In this document: one piece after another, positions 16,650 to 23,811 of the stretch
Position numbering within the stretch: the first letter of the stretch is position 1
How the letters are laid out: each line of letters starts with the position of its first letter
Source of the DNA: JBQCHF01 sp051953655
GTDB taxonomy: Bacteria > Actinomycetota > Actinomycetes > Motilibacterales > Motilibacteraceae
Assembly: GCA_051953655.1 (NCBI GenBank)
Contig: JBQCIO010000075.1
Span: forward strand, 1-47,966
Reading direction: 5' to 3'
Length of the DNA: 47,966 nucleotides
Translations under genes and position numbers: made by a program
Notes under the pieces: model-generated
Database searches by the model: none
What the model was told of the DNA's origin: nothing
What the model saw: only the letters and a program-made list of their open reading frames with translations

Positions 16650-18104
16650 ATGCCCGCCACCGCACGCCGTCCGCGCACCGGCACGCGCACCGCCTCGCTC
16701 TACCTGCGCCTGTCCAAGGCTGCCGACGACACCTCGACCGGTCTCGGCTCGCAGGAGGAAGACCTCCGCGCGCTGGCCGCTAGGCACGGCCTCGCCGTTG
16801 TCGGAGTGCACGTCGACGACGGAGAGAGCGGCGCCCTGCGCAACCGCCCCGGTCTCCTCGCGTGGCTCGCTGACGCGACCTCCGGCCGCGCGGACCACCT
16901 CCTCGCATGGAAGATCGACCGCGTCTCCCGCGGCGGCTCCGCCGGTCTCGCCACCTTCCTCGACGTCCTCGAAGGCGTCGACCGCGACGGCCGCCCGGTC
17001 TCGGCCCCGGTGCGCTTCCTCTCCGTCGCCGACAACCTCGACTCCGACGCGCCCGGCTGGGACCTTCAGGCCGCCGTCATGGGCGCCGTCGCCAAGGCCG
17101 AGCGGGACGCCACCGTTGCCCGCGTGCGCCGCTCCGCCGCCGCGATGAAGGCCGAGGGCCGCTGGACCGGCGGGACCGTCCCCTACGGCCTGCGCGCCGT
17201 CGACAACCCCGACGGCCCCGGCCGCGTGCTGGTCGAGGACCCGGAGGAGGCCGCCGCGCTGCGCGAGGCCGCGCGCCGCATCCTGGCCGGGGACACCCTG
17301 CCGCGCGTCGCCCGCTGGATGACCGCTCACGGCCCGGCGCCGCGCCGCGCCTCGACCTGGTCCCGGCAGGTGCTCCGGCAGGCCCTCACGAACACTGAGG
17401 GCTCCGCCCGCGTCCTGTCCGCGTCCGACCGCCGCGCGCTGCGCGAGGCCCTGGCCGTGAAGACCCCCAACCCTGACAAGGGCCGCCGCGTGCCGAAGCG
17501 GCTCCTCTCCGGCGTCCTGCGCTGCGGGAACTGTGGCGCGACGCTCCTCCTCGCTCACCGCGTGCGGCAGAACCCGAGCAAGCCCGGCGCCGTGATCTAC
17601 CGCTGCGCCACCCGCGGCGCTGGCGGCGCCTGCCCGGCGTCGGTCTCGATCGGCGCGGACCTGGCCGAGGAGCACGTCGGCGCCCTATGGCTGGCCGGAT
17701 GGGGCGCCATGCCGGAGACCGTCGCGGTGCGCCAGGCCGACGAGGGCGCCGAGGCCCTGGAGGCGGCCGAGCGCGACGTCGACCGCCTGGCCGCCGACGT
17801 CGTCGCTGCCCGCGGCGCCGACCGACTCGCCGCGCTGGCCGCGCTGGAGGCGGCCGAGGCCGAGGCCGACCGGCTGCGCGCTGCGCCGACGTCGGCCCTG
17901 TCCGTACTGCGCGAGACCGGCCGCACGTACGCCGACGCCTGGCACGCGGGCACCGTCGAGGACCGTCGGGACCTGATCCTCGCCACGGCCGGACCGCTCA
18001 CCCTCGGCCCCGGGCAGCGTGGCCGGAAGGGTCTGGACCCAGCGCGGTTCGTCGACGCCTGGCGCCTCGACCCGGCCGAGGCCGACGCCGCTCTCGGCGT
18101 GTAA
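16650..18104 (+). CDS. Large serine recombinase (integrase)
   Basis: Catalyses integration at attB/attP and probably excision with a partner. 484 residues. The N-terminal resolvase domain has the nucleophile in LYLRLS (Ser22), GSQEEDL near 37, DDGESG near 61, RPG near 70, and WKIDRVSRG near 88. A Recombinase domain follows (about 165-275, PYGLR and EEAAALREAARR), then a zinc ribbon with CGNCG near 291 and a second Cys pair near 315-325, and a coiled-coil-rich C-terminus with Ala/Glu/Asp helices (about 360-410). CGGAGGA lies 9 nt before ATG 16650. Its place right beside attL is typical. A good terminator follows. Confidence 0.96.
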   Translation: MPATARRPRTGTRTASLYLRLSKAADDTSTGLGSQEEDLRALAARHGLAVVGVHVDDGESGALRNRPGLLAWLADATSGRADHLLAWKIDRVSRGGSAGLATFLDVLEGVDRDGRPVSAPVRFLSVADNLDSDAPGWDLQAAVMGAVAKAERDATVARVRRSAAAMKAEGRWTGGTVPYGLRAVDNPDGPGRVLVEDPEEAAALREAARRILAGDTLPRVARWMTAHGPAPRRASTWSRQVLRQALTNTEGSARVLSASDRRALREALAVKTPNPDKGRRVPKRLLSGVLRCGNCGATLLLAHRVRQNPSKPGAVIYRCATRGAGGACPASVSIGADLAEEHVGALWLAGWGAMPETVAVRQADEGAEALEAAERDVDRLAADVVAARGADRLAALAALEAAEAEADRLRAAPTSALSVLRETGRTYADAWHAGTVEDRRDLILATAGPLTLGPGQRGRKGLDPARFVDAWRLDPAEADAALGV

Positions 18105-18118
18105 ACGACCGCCCGCCC

Positions 18119-18160
18119 CGAGGAGCCTCGCCGACGCCCGGCGGGGCTCCTCGCTTTCTC
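18119..18160 (+). terminator. Terminator after the integrase gene
   Basis: GAGGAGCC (18120-18127) pairs with GGCTCCTC (18145-18152) with an additional short inner stem, followed by GCTTTCTCT. It is an intrinsic terminator 15 bp after the integrase stop. Confidence 0.75.
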
Positions 18161-18360
18161 TGAGCTGACAATCCCTGTGCGCCCGTCTCCCGGCCTCGAC
18201 CCCCGTCCCAGGCCGTTCACTCCAACCCCGCCCCGATCGGCCCGCAGCGAATTGTCTAGGCACCGATCCCGGCACGCCGGGCCGGATGTGCCGCCCTGAG
18301 CCGGGATGCGCCGCGCCGAGCGGGCGCCGGGGCCGCCCCGGTGGCGGAAGTGGCGGAAGA

Positions 18361-18801
18361 ACCGTCACTTCCTGTTCCTCCTCAAGGCTTCTTCTTCTTG
18401 AGCCCGAATGGAGAGTGACGGTTGTTCCGTCATCCCGTCACGACTGGCCGCCGTCGACGCCGCGCCGTCGCCGCCCTTCCGGCGCCGTAGCGTCGCTGAG
18501 CCCGCCCCGCCGGAACGGGCCGCCGCCGCCCTCCGGCCGCCCCGATCGGCCTCGACCCGGTCCTCGACGACGCCGCGCGCCCTCGACCGGCGCCAGATCC
18601 GCCGCGCTCCGGCCTCTCCGGCGGCCGTTCCCGGCGCGTCTCCGACGCCCTGTAGGCGTCCTGCGGCCCGGATGGGTGACGTCCGGTGGCGGTTCGTGAC
18701 GTTCGGCCGTGAGAACCGTCACCCCCCATCGTCACGCGTTCCCGCAGGTCAGCGCATTGTTGCGGCTCTCAGTGACGGTATGACGGGCCAGATCGTGACG
18801 G
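18361..18801. repeat. Cluster of GTGACG/CGTCAC repeats, no gene
   Basis: The 824 bp from the integrase terminator to 18984 contain no convincing gene; an open frame at 18408-18980 reads as low-complexity Pro/Arg/Ala with no ribosome site. Within it, GTGACG or its complement occurs at 18363, 18415, 18436, 18676, 18696, 18717, 18730, 18772 and 18795, with near copies at 18428 and 18781, in both orientations; three consecutive copies are spaced 20-21 bp. A direct repeat GTGGCGGAA precedes them (18341-18358). Such density suggests iterons or an array of protein-binding sites (origin, excision or control region). The binding protein is unknown. Confidence 0.65.
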
Positions 18802-18984
18802 AACCGACCTCCGCCGCCATAGGTCCCGGTCCTTGCTTTAGTCCGCCTGACATCGGTGCCCTTGTGCCCCCTGCGGCTCCGTTCCCGCAGGTCACGGGCA
18901 CGAGACCGCCGAGGGCAGGTCGGATCGGCCGTGCCCCCTCCCGCCCCTGGCCGTTCCCGCTCCTTCACGCGAGCACGTAGGTAG

Positions 18985-19125
18985 GTGCGGCGCCGCCGAT
19001 GCTGCCCGGCCCTGGCCGAGCGCTTCACCACGGACGAGAGCGGACCGGAGACCGACGCCGCGTCGGGCTACCGCTTCCCGGTCGGCTCGCCCGACTTCGA
19101 GGCCGAGACCGCTCGCTCGGACTGA
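18985..19125 (+). CDS. Possible 46-residue protein in the element
   Basis: GTG 18985 to TGA 19123-19125, directly after an in-frame TAG. The C-terminal half (RFTTDESGPETDAASGYRF and PVGSPDFEAE) has coding-like composition and acidic character; the first seven residues are Arg/Cys rich. The upstream GTAGG is a weak ribosome site. It could be a small regulator or the tail of a decayed gene. No family is recognised. Confidence 0.35.
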   Translation: MRRRRCCPALAERFTTDESGPETDAASGYRFPVGSPDFEAETARSD

Positions 19126-19373
19126 AGGCGTGTAACACCGCAGGCGGATTCCTCTTGTAGAGGCCGGAGGACCCTCGACTCCGCTCCGGGCCTCCCATGT
19201 GCTCGCGCTCCCTCCTCGCCGTCCGGGCGGGGCCGCCGGGAGGTCGAGCGCGACCGAGCCGGGGAGGTGCAGGCGATCGCGGCGCGTGGTCCGCCAGCCA
19301 ACGCGCGCGCCCGCGCCTCGCCTCCCCGGCTCCCCCTCCGCCCGCTCCTACTACCGCCCATAGGAGACTCGCC
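19126..19373. other. Non-coding interval with two small hairpins
   Basis: The interval holds a GAGGCCGGAG/CTCCGGGCCTC hairpin near 19160-19196 and CTCCTA (19345-19350) complementary to TAGGAG (19361-19366); the latter includes the ribosome site of the gene that starts at 19374 and could mask it. No gene is seen. Confidence 0.4.
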
Positions 19374-20162
19374 GTGCCCGCTCGTCGCCCCGACACCCGC
19401 CCGGCCGCTGCCTCGCTCGCCGCCTGGCGCGCGGACCCGTTCACGTTCCGCGCCCCGTGGACCGACGACCCGGCCGCGCTCTCGGCGTCGCCTCGCGACC
19501 GCGAGCCGTTCGTCGTCCCGTTCGCGATCGCTCCGGCGCTCGCCCCGGATCTGCGCTCGCACGGGATCTCGTGGGTCTCGGCGCGCTGGCGGGAGGACGG
19601 TCCCGTCGTCGACGCCGCCCGCGTCGCCGTGGTGGCGCTGGAGGCGCTGGCCGACACCGCCACATCCCTCCGCGCCGACGTCGAGGCCGCCGCAACCGCA
19701 CAGGAGCGCCACCTTGCTTCGCTCTCGGCGGAGGTCGACGACGCCGCCCGCACCGGCAACGACCGCTCGCTCGCTCGCGCTCACGACAGGTTCTCCCGAG
19801 CGTTCTTCTTCTACGAGGACCGCGCGCCGCTGCCGCCCGCGTCGAGGGCCGACCTCGACACGCTAGAGGCGACGCGCGTCCGGCTCGTGCACGACGCCCG
19901 GCGCCGCTCGGAGTTGGTCGCCGCCCTGCGCGCGCACCTCTCGCCGTCGACGCCGCCGCCCGAGCAGGACCGCGAGGCCGCCGAGAGGTGGCTCCGTCGC
20001 ACCTACACCGGGTCGGAGCCGGTCCGGCGCTCGGAGGTGGGCCGCTCCTACTACGCGGCCGGGTCTCCGGGCGGCCTCGACTCCCGGCGCCTATACGCCC
20101 TCGCCTCGCGCCTGTGGGGCGCCCCGGTGCGCCGCAACGGCCACATGACCTACAAACCGTAG
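19374..20162 (+). CDS. Unknown helical protein of the element (262 aa)
   Basis: It starts at GTG 19374, with TAGGAGA 7 nt upstream; the frame is open back to 19197 but that part lacks a ribosome site. Mostly helical, with a long charged region at about 85-200 (many Ala, Arg, Glu) and FSRAFFFYEDRAPLPP near 145. The last 45 residues (RSYYAAGSPGG, then RLYALASRLWGAPVRR) are better structured and basic, perhaps nucleic-acid binding. No family is recognised. It is the first gene of a rightward run of short genes; TAGGAGG at its own stop serves the next gene. Confidence 0.65.
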   Translation: MPARRPDTRPAAASLAAWRADPFTFRAPWTDDPAALSASPRDREPFVVPFAIAPALAPDLRSHGISWVSARWREDGPVVDAARVAVVALEALADTATSLRADVEAAATAQERHLASLSAEVDDAARTGNDRSLARAHDRFSRAFFFYEDRAPLPPASRADLDTLEATRVRLVHDARRRSELVAALRAHLSPSTPPPEQDREAAERWLRRTYTGSEPVRRSEVGRSYYAAGSPGGLDSRRLYALASRLWGAPVRRNGHMTYKP

Positions 20163-20174
20163 GAGGAACCTCCC

Positions 20175-20459
20175 GTGAGCCCCGATCCCGACGAGGTCGA
20201 CGTCGCCCTCCTCGACCCGGACGGCGTCCCCGACCTCGGCAGTCTCGCCCCGTTCGTCGACTACCCGCCGCCGCTTCCGCCCGGCGTCGTCGAGACCCGT
20301 CGCATCGTTGACGGCGTCCCGCTGGTCCGGCGCTCGCACGTCGACGCCCGGCCGCCGTCGCTGGCCGAGTCTCTCGGCCCGGCGCGGGTCGCCCGCATCC
20401 GGGACGAGGTCGCCCGCGGCGTCACCCGCCAGCCGCTCGCGCTCGGACGGCGCGCATGA
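20175..20459 (+). CDS. Unknown small protein of the element (94 aa)
   Basis: GTG 20175 with TAGGAGG about 9 nt upstream. An acidic first half (PDPDEVDVALLDPDGVPDL) and a Pro-rich middle, then a more basic tail with RVARIRDEVARGVT. No family is recognised. Its last codon overlaps the next ATG (ATGA at 20456-20459), so the two are coupled. Confidence 0.6.
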   Translation: MSPDPDEVDVALLDPDGVPDLGSLAPFVDYPPPLPPGVVETRRIVDGVPLVRRSHVDARPPSLAESLGPARVARIRDEVARGVTRQPLALGRRA

Positions 20460-20776
20460 GCGCCCCTCGCGCGCCGCGCTGCCGCTTCTGCGGCACGAGG
20501 GACGCCGCCGCCCTGGTCCTGAACCGTGCTCGCCGCTCCGGCGTCGAGTCGATCTGTCGCCCGTGCAAGGCGGCGCAGGTCCGTGACGCCCGCGCTGTGC
20601 GCCGCGCCCTCGGCCGGTGCGTCGAGTTCGGGTGCACGAACCCCGCGGCTCCCGGCCGCGGTTCCCGTTGCGACGCCTGCGCGGACTCTCCCGAGCGCCG
20701 CGCCTCGCTGGCGCGTAGCAACGCGCGCCGCGACGCCCGCCGTCGCGCCGCCGCCTCCTCCTCATCGAGGGGCTAA
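20456..20776 (+). CDS. Small Cys-rich, zinc-binding-type protein (106 aa)
   Basis: Four Cys pairs are arranged as two candidate zinc sites: CRFC near residue 9 with CRPC near 34, and CVEFGC near 54 with CDAC near 72. The C-terminus is an Arg/Ala/Ser helix that could contact nucleic acid. This resembles small phage zinc-ribbon proteins, but no named family is recognised. Translationally coupled to the gene before it by a 4 nt overlap. Confidence 0.65.
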   Translation: MSAPRAPRCRFCGTRDAAALVLNRARRSGVESICRPCKAAQVRDARAVRRALGRCVEFGCTNPAAPGRGSRCDACADSPERRASLARSNARRDARRRAAASSSSRG

Positions 20777-20880
20777 CAAACATCCGGGCAGCGCCGCCCC
20801 CGGTCCTACTCCCTGTAGGTCTCCGTGCCACCGCGCACGTCAGGCGGCCCCGAGACGATCCCAGGAGGGACGTCCACCCC

Positions 20881-21621
20881 ATGAGTACCGCCCACCCCAC
20901 GAGTACCGCCCACCCCATCCCGCACGTCCCGCGCGAATACTCCGCCGTCACGAAGACCTCGCACGGCGCCGGTAAGGCCGGGAGCAGCGCGCCGCTGGTC
21001 CCGGCGTGGCTCGCCGCCCACCCGGAGTGTCCTCCGGCGCTGGCCGAGGCCGCCGCCGCTCTCGACGCCGCCAACGCCAAGGGCCGCGACCTGTTCGAGC
21101 AGATCCGCAGCGCCCGCGAGGCGGTCGCGGACCACGACGCCGACGTGCGCCGCCAGGTCCGGCGCGGCCTCGACCCCGGCGACGACGTCGATGTGGAGCG
21201 CGCCGCCCTTGCCCGCGCGGTCGAGGTCGCCGAGGGCGCTCTCCGTGCGCACGTCGACGCGACGCACCGCCTGGCCCTCGACGTCGAGGGTCTGCACCGG
21301 ATCGTGCACCGCGACGAGGTCGCCCGGCTGGCTGCCCGGATCACGCTGGAGCAGCACGAGCGCTTGAAGGCGGCGCTGGCCGAGGTCTCCGACGCGCTGT
21401 CGGCGCGCGAAGCCGCCTACTCCGCCGCGGGCTCGCCCGGTATCGGCGCGCCCTTCTCCTCCGGCGCGAAGGTCCGCCCGCTGCACTGGCGGCACGACGT
21501 CTCACTCCCCGGCGGCGGCCTGGTCGCCGACTCGACGACGCTCGCGCATCTGCGAAAGATCGTCGAGGGCTTCCCGGTCCCGGCCCTCGTCGCTCTCGTC
21601 GATGGGGAGGCCGGGCAGTGA
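20881..21621 (+). CDS. Unknown coiled-coil protein of the element (246 aa)
   Basis: CAGGAGGGACG precedes ATG 20881. The first 15 residues repeat STAHP twice because of a short tandem DNA repeat (ACGAGTACCGCCCACCCC). Residues about 55-185 are a long Ala/Glu/Arg/Asp helical stretch, probably coiled coil; the last 60 residues are mixed (KVRPLHWRHDVSLPGGG). No family is recognised. The stop overlaps the GTG of the next gene. Confidence 0.65.
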   Translation: MSTAHPTSTAHPIPHVPREYSAVTKTSHGAGKAGSSAPLVPAWLAAHPECPPALAEAAAALDAANAKGRDLFEQIRSAREAVADHDADVRRQVRRGLDPGDDVDVERAALARAVEVAEGALRAHVDATHRLALDVEGLHRIVHRDEVARLAARITLEQHERLKAALAEVSDALSAREAAYSAAGSPGIGAPFSSGAKVRPLHWRHDVSLPGGGLVADSTTLAHLRKIVEGFPVPALVALVDGEAGQ

Positions 21622-21854
21622 CCGGCCACCGGGACAACATCGAGCAGATCGTCCGGGACGCCGTCGAGCAGGCGCCCCCGCCGCGCACGCCGGAGGAGAT
21701 CCGCCCGCGGGACCGCGAGCACTTCGAGCGCATGGCCGCCCGCGAGGGAATCACCCTGACCGAGTACCTGTCGCGCATGGTCTCCGCCGAGTCCTTCGGC
21801 GCCGAGGACGAGGCCGCCGAGAGCGCTCGCCGCGCCCGAGGGCGCTCCTACTAG
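21618..21854 (+). CDS. Unknown small protein of the element (78 aa)
   Basis: It starts at GTG 21618, overlapping the previous stop (GTGA). Helical and charged; EHFERMAAREGITLTEYLSRMV near 38-60 is reminiscent of the helix-turn part of ribbon-helix-helix proteins, but the N-terminal strand is not clear. Function unknown. A hairpin follows. Confidence 0.55.
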   Translation: MTGHRDNIEQIVRDAVEQAPPPRTPEEIRPRDREHFERMAAREGITLTEYLSRMVSAESFGAEDEAAESARRARGRSY

Positions 21855-21859
21855 CCGTC

Positions 21860-21896
21860 GGAGAGGCGGGGCGCCGTCGCCGCGTCCCGCCTCTCC
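21860..21896 (+). terminator. Hairpin between element genes
   Basis: A perfect 11 bp stem (GGAGAGGCGGG, 21860-21870, with CCCGCCTCTCC, 21886-21896), without a T run, 6 bp after a stop codon. A possible terminator or mRNA stabiliser. Confidence 0.5.
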
Positions 21897-21941
21897 TGGC
21901 TCCCCGCTTCACCCCATCCCCTAGGCCCTGGAGGGCTTCGC

Positions 21942-22763
21942 ATGACCCCCGCCCCTACCCCCTCGACCCTGTCGCCGGAAGCCGTCGACGCCGTCCTCGT
22001 GCGCGTCCTGGGCGCCGACGAAGTGGCCGCGCTCTCGCCCGCCGCTCGCAGCGAGGTCGACGCCTACGTGCGGCAGATCGTCACCGCCTGCCGTCACGCG
22101 GCGAGCGTCCCCGGCGTCGTCGTCCCGCGCGACTGGATCTCGACGCGCTCCCGTCTCGGCGCGAAGGTCGCCGCCTTCCCGATCCTTCCTCCGGCGTGCC
22201 TCGCGCCGACCGCTGCCGGTGGCTTCCTCGACCGCGCCGCGCTCCTGCGCACCGCTCTGGTCTCGGCCTATGTCGACGCGCTCGGCGTCGGTCGTCGCCC
22301 GATGGTGCCGGTCGGCCCGCCGAGCAGCGGGCGCCACTACCGAGCGCCGGAGGAGACCGTCGAGGCGTCGACCTCCGACGGCGTGTCGTGGGCGCGTGAT
22401 CGGGACGCTGTCACCACCCTGGCCGCGCTCGTCGGGAACACGGGCCGGACGAAGATCCGCGGCGGGAAGGGCACGGCCGACGTCTCGATCCTCTTCCCGG
22501 CCGAGGAGGACGCGGTCGAGGTTGGGACGCTCCTCGCCGCCCCGGTGGAGCCCCTGCCTTCCGGCGAGTTCCGGGTGAGCCTGAGCGGCTACCGCGCCCG
22601 TCACCTCCTCTTCACCGTGAATCCCGACGTCCCCGACCGCGCGTCGGAGATCCGGGCGGCCCTGTCCACCGCGACCCCCCGCCGGGCTCCCCAGGAGGGG
22701 ACTACCCGCTCCCGCCGAAGGGTGCTCGGCAAGGCGGCGCCTCGCAGCCTCGCGGCGCGCTGA
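21942..22763 (+). CDS. Unknown protein of the element (273 aa)
   Basis: GGAGGGCTTCGC precedes ATG 21942. The first 60 residues are helical (LSPEAVDAVLVRVLGADEVAAL); the centre has DWISTRSRLGAKVAAFP and a region with many Gly and Val; KIRGGKGTADVSILF near 168 and EFRVSLSGYRARHLLFTV near 207 suggest a mixed alpha/beta fold. The last 35 residues are basic. No family is recognised. The stop overlaps the ATG of the HNH gene (TGATG), so production of the two is linked. Confidence 0.65.
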   Translation: MTPAPTPSTLSPEAVDAVLVRVLGADEVAALSPAARSEVDAYVRQIVTACRHAASVPGVVVPRDWISTRSRLGAKVAAFPILPPACLAPTAAGGFLDRAALLRTALVSAYVDALGVGRRPMVPVGPPSSGRHYRAPEETVEASTSDGVSWARDRDAVTTLAALVGNTGRTKIRGGKGTADVSILFPAEEDAVEVGTLLAAPVEPLPSGEFRVSLSGYRARHLLFTVNPDVPDRASEIRAALSTATPRRAPQEGTTRSRRRVLGKAAPRSLAAR

Positions 22764-23056
22764 TGGGTTGGGAGACGAGTGACCGTCGACGGCGACTCCC
22801 TCGCGACTGGAGCACGCGGCGCGACCGCGTGCTCCGGCGCGACGGCTACCGCTGCCAGCACCGCGACGCGACCGGCGCGCTCTGTGGCGCGTGGGCTAAT
22901 CAAGTCGACCACATCGAGCGCGGCGACGATCACGACGAGTCGAATCTTCAGGCGTTGTGTCGAGCGCATCACGCGCGCAAGAGCAGCGCCGAAGGCAACG
23001 CAGCGCAGCCGCGCCGCCGCCGCCCGCCCGAGCCGCACCCTGGTCTCCGCCCCTGA
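22763..23056 (+). CDS. HNH endonuclease (97 aa)
   Basis: A small phage-type HNH nuclease. The zinc-holding Cys pairs and the ββα-metal core are visible: YRCQHRD with a second CGAW Cys, then NQVDHIERGDDHDESNLQAL, then LCRAHHARKS near 62-75. The His of VDHI, the Asn of SNLQ and the His of AHHARK are the expected catalytic set. Such genes often sit next to terminase genes in phages, and here the gene after it resembles a small terminase subunit. 122 bp of non-coding DNA separates them. Confidence 0.88.
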   Translation: MGWETSDRRRRLPRDWSTRRDRVLRRDGYRCQHRDATGALCGAWANQVDHIERGDDHDESNLQALCRAHHARKSSAEGNAAQPRRRRPPEPHPGLRP

Positions 23057-23178
23057 CCCCCTGGGCGGGGACTCCCCCTCCCGCCCTTCCCCATGAGACC
23101 GAGCGGCATAGCGCCAGACCCTCTGAGCCGGTACTGCCCTGGTTTTCGAGATCCACTAGCCACCCCTGAGAGGCACGA

Positions 23179-23562
23179 ATGAAGCCCACAAACCCCGCCC
23201 CTGACCCCTTCGCCAACGCCTCCGATCTGCCCTCGGAGTGGACCGAGAACGCCCGGGAGACCTTCCTCGGCGTCTCCGAGGAACTCGGCGACTCGATGAC
23301 CGCCGCTCAGTCCGGCTCGCTCTGGCACGCCTGCGCGCTGGAGACCGCCGCCGACCGCCTCGACGCCGTCGCGGCTGAAGCGGGCTACGTCTCACGCGGC
23401 TCTACCGGGCAGATCGTCGCCCACCCGGCCGCGGTCGAGGCCCGCCTAGCCCGAACCTCCGCGGCGACGATCCTCGGCCGCCTGACGCCCGCGGCGCCCG
23501 GCTCGCAGACCGAGCGCTCCCGGCGCGCGGCCCGCGCCCGCTGGTCGAGGCCCGGCGCATGA
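23179..23562 (+). CDS. Small-terminase-like (P27-type) protein
   Basis: 127 residues. LPSEWTENARETFLGVSEEL near 17-36, then SLWHACALETAADRLDAVAA near 47-66, GSTGQIVAHPAAVEARLART near 74-93 and a C-terminal Arg/Ala tail follow the layout of P27-family phage small terminase subunits (Trp/helix, two central helices, Gly-rich turn, HP, C-terminal helix). This is a judgement by pattern, not by search. No large terminase is present in the element. GAGAGG precedes ATG 23179. It overlaps the next gene by 4 nt (ATGA). Confidence 0.5.
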   Translation: MKPTNPAPDPFANASDLPSEWTENARETFLGVSEELGDSMTAAQSGSLWHACALETAADRLDAVAAEAGYVSRGSTGQIVAHPAAVEARLARTSAATILGRLTPAAPGSQTERSRRAARARWSRPGA

Positions 23563-23798
23563 GCCGCCGCCTCGCTCGTCCGGTCGCGCCCCCGACCCCT
23601 GCGCCCGAGCACGTCGACCACCGCGCCGGGTTCGTCGCCTACATCAACGCGCTCCCGGATCACGCCCGCCCTCGGGACCGAGCGGCCCTGAGAATCCGCG
23701 CCCACCTCTACGTCCGGCGCCACCGCCTCACGCCCTACCCGGAGCAGGCTGCCGCGTTGGCGTCCGTCGCCCCCTCAGCGCTCCACCCGCCGGAGTGA
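23559..23798 (+). CDS. Unknown small protein of the element (79 aa)
   Basis: ATG 23559 overlaps the stop of the terminase-like gene. A Pro-rich first 17 residues are followed by a helical segment (GFVAYINALPDH, then AALRIRAHLYVRRHRL). Basic overall. No family is recognised; the 4 nt overlap suggests it works with the preceding protein. Confidence 0.55.
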   Translation: MSRRLARPVAPPTPAPEHVDHRAGFVAYINALPDHARPRDRAALRIRAHLYVRRHRLTPYPEQAAALASVAPSALHPPE

Positions 23799-23811
23799 GC
23801 CGCGACTGACG

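Noticed and set aside
16595..16783. The continued open frame of the hydrolase into the element as a functional fusion
   Set aside because: The added residues are Arg/His-rich readings of att and integrase upstream DNA in the wrong frame, and the catalytic Asp and His are missing.
18361..18801. The repeat cluster as a CRISPR array
   Set aside because: The repeated unit is only 6-7 bp, occurs in both orientations and has irregular spacing, and no cas gene is present.
18408..18980. A 190-codon open frame after the integrase as a gene
   Set aside because: The translation is low-complexity Pro/Arg/Ala, there is no ribosome site, and it spans the repeat cluster; it looks like chance openness in GC-rich DNA.
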